From Prochlorococcus sp. MIT 1223 (lineage in GTDB: Bacteria; Cyanobacteriota; Cyanobacteriia; PCC-6307; Cyanobiaceae), in contig NZ_CP139303.1 of the NCBI RefSeq assembly GCF_034092465.1, positions 310,001-374,000 of the forward strand: a stretch of 64,000 nt of DNA, in the 5' to 3' direction. The notes beneath the pieces are model-generated. The model saw nothing but the letters and a program-made list of their open reading frames with translations. It searched no databases and was not told the DNA's origin. Positions within the stretch are counted from its first letter, which is position 1. Every line of letters starts with the position of its first letter. The position numbers and the translations under genes are program-made. Shown here piece by piece: positions 57,279 through 64,000 of this stretch.

Positions 57279-57338
57279 CGCAAACCAACACTATCCGCTA
57301 TAGTACTAGAGTACTATAGCGGATAGTGTTGGTTTGCG
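57279..57338. repeat. 60-base palindrome, 28-base perfect arms, around a LexA box
   Basis: The left arm is 57279-57306 (CGCAAACCAACACTATCCGC then TATAGTAC). The right arm is 57311-57338 and is its exact reverse complement. The 4-base loop TAGA could shrink to 2 if its T-A pair forms. It sits between rlmH and umuD, ending 6 bases before the umuD ATG. RNA from upstream would form a very stable hairpin at the start codon. No T-run follows on the plus strand, so a simple terminator is unlikely. Confidence 0.97.
57302..57315. promoter_or_regulatory. LexA-binding site (cyanobacterial SOS box)
   Basis: AGTACTAGAGTACT at the centre of the palindrome fits the cyanobacterial LexA consensus RGTACNNNDGTWCB at all positions. 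It lies 29 bases before the umuD ATG, as expected for SOS control of umuDC. Confidence 0.82.
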
Positions 57339-57344
57339 TTTCTC

Positions 57345-57785
57345 ATGTGTTCCGTCTCCTTTTACCAAAAAAAATCTCGTCTTTCTCTGCCTTTAGCAAG
57401 CGAGAATGTATCGGCTGGTTTTCCTTCTCCAGCCGATGACTATATGGATGTTGGAATTGACCTCAATGAAGAGCTAATTAAACATCCTGCTAGCACATTC
57501 TTTCTAAGAGTAAGTGGTCATTCAATGACCAATGCAGGTATCTATGATGGGGACTTACTCGTGATTGATCGTGGGATCAACCCAATTCCTGGCCAAATTG
57601 TAATCGCCATATTAGATGGTTGTTTTACATTAAAAAAACTTACAAGAAATAATGAAAAGCTGTATCTAGAAGCAGAAAGTCCTAACTATCCCTCTATTGA
57701 GATAAGTACATACGAATGTGTGCAGATATGGGGGGTAGCAATTTATAACATCCATCAATTAAGCAAAATTTCAAGATTCTCATGA
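57345..57785 (+). CDS. umuD: UmuD-type self-cleaving subunit of DNA polymerase V
   Basis: UmuD is cleaved with help of RecA-ssDNA filaments to UmuD', which forms polymerase V with UmuC for translesion synthesis. In 146 residues the cleavage site is A24-G25 (SAGFPSP; E. coli has Cys24-Gly25), the serine is S60 in VSGHSMTNAGI, and the lysine is K97 in CFTLKKLTR, at the same positions as in E. coli UmuD. No helix-turn-helix is present, so it is not LexA itself. The gene lies right after the LexA-box palindrome and overlaps umuC by four bases. Confidence 0.95.
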   Translation: MCSVSFYQKKSRLSLPLASENVSAGFPSPADDYMDVGIDLNEELIKHPASTFFLRVSGHSMTNAGIYDGDLLVIDRGINPIPGQIVIAILDGCFTLKKLTRNNEKLYLEAESPNYPSIEISTYECVQIWGVAIYNIHQLSKISRFS

Positions 57786-59056
57786 CTAAATTTATAGCAT
57801 TAATTGATGGAAATAACTTTTATGCATCTTGCGAACAAATGATTAATCCTGCTTTATCAGGTAAACCTGTAATAGTTCTTTCAAATAATGATGGATGTAT
57901 TATATCAAGAAGTGCAGAAGCACGAGAGTTAAATATAAAGATGGGACAACCTTACTTCAAGATAGCTAATACAGTAGACGCTCTTGGAATCAATGTCTGC
58001 AGTTCAAATTACTCATTATATGGAGACATGAGTAATCGATTAATGAGTTTAATAGAAGAGAGGTCTGAGAAAATAGAGGTATATTCAATCGACGAAGCCT
58101 TTGTACAAATATCTCATTCAAATAGAAATAATCTAATTTATTGGGCACAAGAACTCCGTGCGATTGTCCAACGTAATATAGGCTTAACAGTAGCTATTGG
58201 TATTGGGAAGAATAAGGTTCAAGCTAAAATTGCTAATTATCTATCTAAAGAATTAGAAACACATGCTGGTATTTTTAATATTTGCATGGAAGACAGGAAA
58301 GATACTTGGCTAGAAAGAGTAGATGTCGAAAAGATATGGGGAATTGGAACAAGCATGTCTTCCTGGTGTAGAAGAAAAGGAATTAATAATGCAAAACAAT
58401 TTAGAGATATGTCAACTAATTTACTTAAAGCTAAATATGGAGTAATTGGAATACGTATTCAGGAAGAACTACGAGGTAATAAATGCATCAATCTTTTGAC
58501 AAAACAATCATCTAAAAAAGAGACTTGTGTAAGTAGAAGTTTAAAAAAGCCAATAATTAACAAAGCTCAACTCAAACAAGTAATTGCTTCTCATATTATT
58601 TTAGCAAGTGCAAAACTAAGAAAACAAAAACAACTTACTGGAAGTATAACTATATTTGCAAGAACAAGTTTATATAATCCAAATTTCCATAGTAGAAGTG
58701 CTAGTAAAAAATTGAATGTTCCATGCAATAATACTAATACTCTGATAAAAATTTCACTATCTTTAATTGATGAAATTTATTCTGAGAACTGCAGATTTAC
58801 TAAGACAGGTGTAATAATGCAAAAACTCCAGGGTATCGACTTTATTCAACTATGCTTAAATAATCAAAATGATATTGATAACTTTAGAAGGCAAGAAGTT
58901 CTAATGAAAACAATTGATAATTTAAATATGCGTTATGGGAAAGATACTATTAAATGGTGTATCTCATTTATTAACAAAGGTTCTCATGTGAATCATCTAA
59001 ACTTAAGCCCTGCCGCCTCTACAAGATTTAAAGAAATTGGAATTGCAAGAGCATAG
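57782..59056 (+). CDS. umuC: UmuC, Y-family DNA polymerase V catalytic subunit
   Basis: Error-prone lesion-bypass polymerase. The Y-family catalytic features are ALIDGNNFYASCEQ near the N terminus, PVIVLSNNDGCIISRSAEARELNIKMGQP, and YSIDEAFVQI with the catalytic Asp-Glu pair, followed by IGIGKNKVQAKIANYL. Its 424 residues match E. coli UmuC (422). The start codon overlaps the umuD stop (ATGA), so translation is coupled. Confidence 0.97.
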   Translation: MTKFIALIDGNNFYASCEQMINPALSGKPVIVLSNNDGCIISRSAEARELNIKMGQPYFKIANTVDALGINVCSSNYSLYGDMSNRLMSLIEERSEKIEVYSIDEAFVQISHSNRNNLIYWAQELRAIVQRNIGLTVAIGIGKNKVQAKIANYLSKELETHAGIFNICMEDRKDTWLERVDVEKIWGIGTSMSSWCRRKGINNAKQFRDMSTNLLKAKYGVIGIRIQEELRGNKCINLLTKQSSKKETCVSRSLKKPIINKAQLKQVIASHIILASAKLRKQKQLTGSITIFARTSLYNPNFHSRSASKKLNVPCNNTNTLIKISLSLIDEIYSENCRFTKTGVIMQKLQGIDFIQLCLNNQNDIDNFRRQEVLMKTIDNLNMRYGKDTIKWCISFINKGSHVNHLNLSPAASTRFKEIGIARA

Positions 59057-59160
59057 ATCAAAGAAGGAGAACGCAATAAGAGATTTCAGCATAAACAAAC
59101 AAAATACTGAATTTAAAAGGGTTTTAGATATTTGAAAAGCAAAACATAAAGAGATTAAAG

Positions 59161-59670
59161 GTGTTAGAATTAATAATAAACGATAGTCCTTACCAATTAA
59201 TAAAGATGGAATTTCTTTTATTTCTTAAACCAAATGAAATTGAAATATTGAATATAATGCAAAAAATAGATTATAAGGTAGAAGAAAATACTCCTTTATG
59301 CTTAATAGGAGATCAATATTTTGGATTTCTCAAACACAAACAAAGAAGAATAGTAATTTGTACGAATAATGCAAAGGTAAAAGGTGGCTATTCTTTTTCT
59401 AATCAAAGTCAATATGAAGGATTTAATAAGACAGGGATATATATTAGGAGAGCTTTGAGGCATGAAGCAGTTCATGTCGCTCAACATTGTAATAACGGAG
59501 ATCTTATAAATATAGAAACAAAAAGAAAGATGAAAATACATCCATATAAATTAGACTCATTAAAAGGTTCAACAAGAATTTCTGGAAAAAGAGAACATGA
59601 ATATCAAGCTTATATGATTGAAGATAAACCTAAGATAATAATAAAGGCGTTAAGAAAATATTGCTTATAA
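59161..59670 (+). CDS. Zincin-like protein with HExxH motif, unknown
   Basis: A 169-residue protein with HEAVH at residues 101-105 and a second acidic motif EHEYQAY at 145-151, where E147 could be the third zinc ligand. This is the pattern of a zinc metallopeptidase. There is no signal peptide. The substrate is unknown. The start is GTG at 59161, and a later start at M16 (59206) is also possible. It lies 104 bases after umuC on the same strand. That may place it in the SOS group, but it may have its own promoter. It converges with dnaG with 3 bases between. Confidence 0.75.
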   Translation: MLELIINDSPYQLIKMEFLLFLKPNEIEILNIMQKIDYKVEENTPLCLIGDQYFGFLKHKQRRIVICTNNAKVKGGYSFSNQSQYEGFNKTGIYIRRALRHEAVHVAQHCNNGDLINIETKRKMKIHPYKLDSLKGSTRISGKREHEYQAYMIEDKPKIIIKALRKYCL

Positions 59671-59673
59671 AAA

Positions 59674-61725
59674 CTACTCATTAAAATTAGAATTATTATC
59701 ATTTAAGCATCTCTGTTTGTCCAGGTAAAGTATATGCTTTCTTTCAGAGTAATAAAGTTCTTGAAAGTTTATAGCGTCATTATTAAGTTGATTAAACATT
59801 AGATTTATTTTATCCTCAATCTCGACTGATTCTGAGGTGTCTAATCGATTATTTTCTATAAGTGAAGTTATGCATTCTTCAAGAGTTCTAAGTCTTTGAG
59901 AGCTCCATGATTCAATAAGATGTCGACATCTTTTAATTGACTTTTGCCTTTCCAAGGTAGCCATTGCCCCCCGAAAAAGATGAGTAGGCTGCGACATAGC
60001 AGTTAATTGAAATTCTCCAGGAGTTAATAATTGAGTAATTTTTGAGAGGGTTTTACTATCTTCATTAATTAATTTATCGAATACCAAGTCGTTTAAGTTA
60101 ATTGCAAACAATTCATCTCCTGAGCTATCACCTCTATTTACAGATTCTAAAAGATCAGGTCCAACTTTTTCCTCTTCTAATTCACTAATCGCAACCCAGA
60201 GTAGCCGATGATGATGAAAAGCAAAATCTTCAATCTCTCTAGCCCTCATTTCTTTTCGAATTTCTCCTCTATGAATTGGAAAGTGTATATATATTCTGAG
60301 TATTTCAGCTTCGCTCTTTTCTCTTAAAGGAGCTTCACCAGGTTGATCAAATTTACGAGAACGACCATGCCATCTTTGACCCTTTATTTGATTACGAAGA
60401 TCTTTCTCTAATTGAATTGCAAAACGCGAATGACCTCCACTTAGAAGTTCAGAAACCTTTTGAAGATAATGAGTTCTTAAAGCCGAATTAGGAAGTTTAC
60501 CTAATAATTGAACAACTCCACTAACTGCTAATTGAAAGTGATCTGACTTATTTAAATCAAGATCTTTTATAACATTATCAATCTGCCAATCCAACCATAA
60601 GGGTGATTTATCTAGTAAGGCCTTGTAATCAGCTGAAGAATGTTGTTTAAGAAACTCATCAGGGTCTTTCCCTTCTGGGAGATGAAGAACTCTTAATTCA
60701 AGTTGTCCTTGCATCGAAAGTTGCTCAACTTCTGTGATAGCTCTATTTGCTGCTCGTATGCCAGCACTATCACTATCAAAGTTCAAACATATTCTCTTGC
60801 TTTCTGTACATCTTGAAAGTTTTGTAATTTGTTGATTGCTAAGAGCTGTTCCTAAAGAGGCTACAGCGTTAGAAATTCCTGCTTGATGAAGAGCTATTAC
60901 ATCAAAATAGCCTTCAACAACAACAGCTAGATCTTCGGTTCGAATAGTCTTTGCAGCCTTATCAAGACCATAAAGATGTTTTCCTTTTTCAAATATTTCA
61001 GTCTCAGGTGAATTTAAATACTTTGGTTCTGATCCATCAAGACTCCGGCCACCAAAACCTATAACTCTATTTTGTTGATCAAAGATTGGAACAATTACAC
61101 GATTCCTAAATCGATCATAAAAGCCATTTCCTCCTTTCCTGGGAACAATTAATCCTGAAGATTCAAGTAATTCCAGAGAAATATTTTCGACTTGATGTAG
61201 ATAATTAAGAAGACCATCCCATTGATCAGGGGCATATCCAAGCATAAAGTTATCAAGGGTTCCGTCTGATAAAGATCTTTGATTAATCAAATATTCATAT
61301 GCGTTGTGACCTCCTGAACTCTTTAGTTGGCATTGATACCAACCAGCAGCCAGAGACAAAACACGAAGAAGGCTCTCCTTACGACTTAGTTGTTTGCGAA
61401 AACGCTCCTGCTGCGGAGCATCAAACGTCTCAATTGGTAATTGATATCTTCTAGCCAATTCAAGTACAACTTCACTAAAACTTTGGCGTTGAAACTCCAT
61501 CAGAAATTTAATGGAGTTTCCGCCTGCTCCACACGAAAAACAGTAGTAAAACTGCTTAGCTGGTGAAACCGTCATAGACGGTTTACTGTCATCATGAAAT
61601 GGACAAATCCCTACAAACTCTCTTCCTCTTTTCTTAAGAACTACATGTTCACCGACGATATCGACAATATCAGCACGTTCTTTTACTGCTTCGATCGTTC
61701 GCGGGTGAAAACGTGGACTTGTCAT
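59674..61725 (-). CDS. dnaG: DNA primase
   Basis: Synthesises RNA primers at the replication fork. The N-terminal CHC2 zinc finger is visible (CPFHDDSKPS then FYYCFSCGAGG). The TOPRIM catalytic core follows (VVVEGYFDVIALHQ, LNFDSDSAGIRAA). The C-terminal region, about residues 440-683, has the helicase-binding character. The length is 683 residues from ATG 61725. It converges with the HExxH gene. Confidence 0.97.
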   Translation of the reverse strand: MTSPRFHPRTIEAVKERADIVDIVGEHVVLKKRGREFVGICPFHDDSKPSMTVSPAKQFYYCFSCGAGGNSIKFLMEFQRQSFSEVVLELARRYQLPIETFDAPQQERFRKQLSRKESLLRVLSLAAGWYQCQLKSSGGHNAYEYLINQRSLSDGTLDNFMLGYAPDQWDGLLNYLHQVENISLELLESSGLIVPRKGGNGFYDRFRNRVIVPIFDQQNRVIGFGGRSLDGSEPKYLNSPETEIFEKGKHLYGLDKAAKTIRTEDLAVVVEGYFDVIALHQAGISNAVASLGTALSNQQITKLSRCTESKRICLNFDSDSAGIRAANRAITEVEQLSMQGQLELRVLHLPEGKDPDEFLKQHSSADYKALLDKSPLWLDWQIDNVIKDLDLNKSDHFQLAVSGVVQLLGKLPNSALRTHYLQKVSELLSGGHSRFAIQLEKDLRNQIKGQRWHGRSRKFDQPGEAPLREKSEAEILRIYIHFPIHRGEIRKEMRAREIEDFAFHHHRLLWVAISELEEEKVGPDLLESVNRGDSSGDELFAINLNDLVFDKLINEDSKTLSKITQLLTPGEFQLTAMSQPTHLFRGAMATLERQKSIKRCRHLIESWSSQRLRTLEECITSLIENNRLDTSESVEIEDKINLMFNQLNNDAINFQELYYSERKHILYLDKQRCLNDNNSNFNE

Positions 61726-61835
61726 TTTTCTATTCTGATGGGCTATAACAGATTGGTCTAGAAAAAAATTTTAAAATCAAATGATTTAAATATTTTTGGG
61801 AATTGATCTAGAGGTCAAATGAATTTAACCAGAAA

Positions 61836-62735
61836 ATGAAAAATCATTCTAATAAATTAGATAACCAAAACACAAAAGAGCTTCAAGGGGTTAAAGCACT
61901 TTTAATCAGTGCTTTAGCTTTTAGTATTATGACTGTTTGCGTTAAACAATTAAAAGGACGTATTCCAGTTGCTGAAATAGTTTTTTTAAGGGCATTATTC
62001 AGCTTGATAATCACAAGAGTAATGCTATATAACAAACAAGTAAATCCTTGGGGGACAAATAGAGGACTTTTGCTATTGAGAGGTCTTTTAGGAACAATAG
62101 CTCTATTATGTATATTCAAAGCATTAGAATTTCTACCACTAGGTTCAGCCACAATTATTCAATATACATATCCAACATACGTTTCTTTAGCCGCATGGAT
62201 ATTTTTAAAAGAAAAAATCAATTTACAGATGATTTTATCCGTAGTAATTGGATGGATAGGAGTCTTATTAGTTGTACAGCCAAACTGGATAATCATTAAT
62301 GGAATGGAACTCCCAATTGAAGATGTTGCAGTAGCTATTAGCGGCGCTTTATTTACAGCTCTTGCGTACATATGTGTTCGCAAACTATCTAAAGATGAAC
62401 ATCCTTTAGTTATTATTCATTACTTCCCGTTGGTTTCTGTTCCATTAACTTTTCCATTTTTTATAAGTAATGGAGTCACTCCTTTAGGTGGAGAATGGCT
62501 ATGGCTTATTGGAATAGGAGTTTTTACTCAAATTGGTCAAATAGGAATTACAAAAGGTCTTAAGCATTTACCAGCAGCAAGAGCTAGTTGCATCAGTTAT
62601 TCACAAGTTCTTTTTGCAACTATTTGGGGAATAATCATTTTCTCTGAGCAAATTAACGAGTATCTTATTATTGGAGCAATGCTTATTCTTGTTGCCTCTC
62701 TTATAAGTATTAACGCCAAACTAAAAGTTATCTAA
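61836..62735 (+). CDS. EamA/DMT-family transporter
   Basis: Drug/metabolite transporter-type membrane protein of 299 residues with about ten helices in two EamA repeats. Text such as EIVFLRALFSLIITRVML, LGSATIIQYTYPTYVSLAAWIFLKEKI and the second repeat LPAARASCISYSQVLFATIWGIIIFSE is typical. Substrate unknown. It is divergent from dnaG across 110 bases. Confidence 0.9.
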   Translation: MKNHSNKLDNQNTKELQGVKALLISALAFSIMTVCVKQLKGRIPVAEIVFLRALFSLIITRVMLYNKQVNPWGTNRGLLLLRGLLGTIALLCIFKALEFLPLGSATIIQYTYPTYVSLAAWIFLKEKINLQMILSVVIGWIGVLLVVQPNWIIINGMELPIEDVAVAISGALFTALAYICVRKLSKDEHPLVIIHYFPLVSVPLTFPFFISNGVTPLGGEWLWLIGIGVFTQIGQIGITKGLKHLPAARASCISYSQVLFATIWGIIIFSEQINEYLIIGAMLILVASLISINAKLKVI

Positions 62736-62759
62736 ACTTAACGCAGAGGAATAAAAACC

Positions 62760-63137
62760 ATGAAACTAATTCTTGCAATTCTTGTTCTCTTCGGTTCAAC
62801 ATCACCTTTATTGTCAGAAGAAATTGAGACTTATCGAAAACCTGGGTATTCGAGCACTCGAACATGTACACGTCGTGAATACCGAGAAGAATACATACCA
62901 GGCACCCCTGAGAATCCAGGATATGTTAAAAACTGGTATGAATATGTAGAAGTTTCTTGTAATCCCAATAAGAGCGAGGTCATAGATGATAACGACTGCA
63001 AAGAGGGAAGCTTAATAGGTGGACTCCTAGGTGCTGGTTTAGCAGCATCTAGCTCAAGAGGTAAAGGAAGGATGTGGGCAATTCCTGCTGGAGGTGTTAC
63101 TGGAGCACTTATTGGATGCCAAATTGACGGTGGCTAA
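62760..63137 (+). CDS. Exported protein with glycine-zipper-like tail
   Basis: A 125-residue protein with a signal-peptide-like start (MKLILAILVLFGSTSPLLS). A charged mature region follows with cysteines (RTCTRREYREEYIPGTPENP, VEVSCNPN, DDNDC). The C terminus is glycine and alanine rich (GGLLGAGLAASSSRGKGRMWAIPAGGVTGALIGCQ), like glycine-zipper surface proteins that can insert in the outer membrane. An AGAGGA-type ribosome site precedes it. It is 15 bases before ruvA. Function unknown. Confidence 0.72.
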   Translation: MKLILAILVLFGSTSPLLSEEIETYRKPGYSSTRTCTRREYREEYIPGTPENPGYVKNWYEYVEVSCNPNKSEVIDDNDCKEGSLIGGLLGAGLAASSSRGKGRMWAIPAGGVTGALIGCQIDGG

Positions 63138-63152
63138 AAGCTAAATAATCAA

Positions 63153-63848
63153 ATGATTTGTTGGCTAAAAGGTAAAAAAATTGATGCTTGGAGTACCGGA
63201 AGCAAAAGTGGCGCAGTAGTTTCTTGCGGAGGTATAGGTTATGAAGTACAGCTTTTACCAAGAGATCAAGCTAAAAATAAAGAACTAGAAGAAATAACAC
63301 TATGGATACATCAAATTTTTAGAGAAGATAGCTTTTACTTATTTGGTTTTATCGATAAAAAGGAAAGAAATTTATTTCGGAAATTAATCAAAATAAATGG
63401 CATTGGTCCTCAAAGTGCTATTTCACTTCTTGATAAATATATTTTCAATGAACTGGTAGAAGCAATAAGAAATTCGGATATTTCAAAGTTAACTAAAGCA
63501 TCCGGCATTGGCAAAAAAATCGCAGAAAGGCTAACAATTGAACTTAGAGATAAGCTAGATGAGTTTAATCAATCAAGTTCACAAAAAACTCGGTTACTAG
63601 CTTCCTCTATGCCAAACGATGAGGCTAAGGATGCTGATATTAAAAATGAATTAATCTCTATACTGGCAGGACTGAACTACGAAGAATTTGAAATTATACA
63701 GGCTATAAATGCAGTCTCAACGGAAATACAGCAAGCAAATACAGCAAGCAAACTAGAAGTAGAAACACAAAAAGCCGACACAAAAGACCTATATCTAAAA
63801 AGAGCTCTTGTATGGCTAAGTCAAGATGTTTCATCAAAAGGAACTTGA
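63153..63848 (+). CDS. ruvA: Holliday junction DNA helicase subunit RuvA
   Basis: RuvA binds Holliday junctions and loads the RuvB motor for branch migration in recombination and repair. The OB-fold head is visible as [10 protein letters not shown] and [10 protein letters not shown]. The two helix-hairpin-helix elements are [13 protein letters not shown] and [12 protein letters not shown]. The C-terminal domain that touches RuvB is present. 231 residues from ATG 63153. Confidence 0.95.
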   Translation: MICWLKGKKIDAWSTGSKSGAVVSCGGIGYEVQLLPRDQAKNKELEEITLWIHQIFREDSFYLFGFIDKKERNLFRKLIKINGIGPQSAISLLDKYIFNELVEAIRNSDISKLTKASGIGKKIAERLTIELRDKLDEFNQSSSQKTRLLASSMPNDEAKDADIKNELISILAGLNYEEFEIIQAINAVSTEIQQANTASKLEVETQKADTKDLYLKRALVWLSQDVSSKGT

Positions 63849-63891
63849 GGAGTTAAATTACTATGAGTTCTATAAAGTTCAGACAAAGAGC

Positions 63892-64000
63892 ATGTCACTG
63901 AATACAGAAGAAAAGCAAAGCCTAATCAATCAACATCAGACTCACCCTACAGATACAGGTTCTGCAGAGATACAAGTCGCAATGCTTACCGAAAGAATCT
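63892..64000 (+). CDS. rpsO: 30S ribosomal protein S15, 3' end outside window
   Basis: The frame from ATG 63892 reads [20 protein letters not shown], then [16 protein letters not shown], the typical S15 start. Only 36 codons are inside the window. It lies 43 bases after ruvA on the same strand. Confidence 0.94.
   Translation, partial: MSLNTEEKQSLINQHQTHPTDTGSAEIQVAMLTERI

Noticed and set aside
57279-57338. The palindrome as a rho-independent terminator for rlmH
   Set aside because: The stem is far longer than usual, no T-run follows on the plus strand, and the LexA consensus sits exactly in the middle, just before umuD.
1-64000. CRISPR arrays, insertion sequences, prophage genes, integrases, rRNA
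   Set aside because: No spaced repeats, transposase or integrase motifs, phage structural genes or rRNA sequences were seen.

Overview
The window is a compact, AT-rich chromosomal segment of a marine picocyanobacterium, most likely Prochlorococcus. A low-light clade of the SS120 kind is my guess, not a proven assignment. The cyanobacterial markers are psaK, petN, thf1/psb29, a fused RibBA, DnaK1-type Hsp70, cobN, a Ycf19/YggT protein and the DUF1995, DUF2499, DUF3082, DUF3110 and DUF3593 families. Genes are packed with very short spacers. Many convergent pairs touch or overlap, and GTG and TTG starts are frequent. No rRNA, insertion sequence, prophage or CRISPR array was seen. One tRNA, Ser(GGA), is present.

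Layout. Positions 1-17.2 kb hold core metabolism and repair: cobN (5' end cut by the window edge), a PHP-domain phosphoesterase, a flavin-reductase-like gene with uvrC, coaD, a minus-strand run of dapF, a cysteine desulfurase, a DUF1995 gene and dacB, then leuS, pgi, purN and argC. Positions 17.2-25.9 kb hold ribBA, a cyclophilin, a DUF3110 gene, a dnaK1-dnaJ pair, the phosphate transporter pstC-pstA-pstB and tRNA-Ser. Positions 26.2-32.2 kb hold an inositol-monophosphatase-family gene, hisZ, htpG, rpmB, an exported PrxQ-like peroxiredoxin, two coupled small membrane proteins and psaK. Positions 32.2-43.2 kb hold dxs, ilvA, scpB, a YggT gene, a MazG-like gene, pyk, a MacB-like permease, ftsH, clpP and thf1.

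Positions 43.2-46.5 kb are unusual: a nest of small genes on both strands, including the 33-residue petN and several membrane or charged proteins of unknown role. From 52.3 down to 46.0 kb a long minus-strand run carries ksgA, ispE, a DUF3082 gene, a 31-residue membrane ORF, pdhB, secD, secF and two small membrane proteins. From 52.4 to 57.2 kb a plus-strand group carries a GT-C glycosyltransferase, a methyltransferase-GT2 fusion and an LPG-synthase-TM-like protein. These look like a lipid-linked sugar pathway for the cell envelope. A small acidic protein and rlmH follow. At 57.28-57.34 kb a 60-base palindrome with 28-base perfect arms encloses a match to the cyanobacterial LexA box, directly before umuD-umuC. 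The end of the window holds an HExxH protein, dnaG, an EamA transporter, a glycine-rich exported protein, ruvA and the start of rpsO.

The most interesting items are the LexA-box palindrome in front of umuDC, the sugar-lipid gene group, the HExxH protein after umuC, the small-protein nest with an ORF overlapping petN out of frame, and an scpB whose homology starts upstream of any ATG, GTG or TTG. I found no clear, wholly new multi-gene defence or mobile system.
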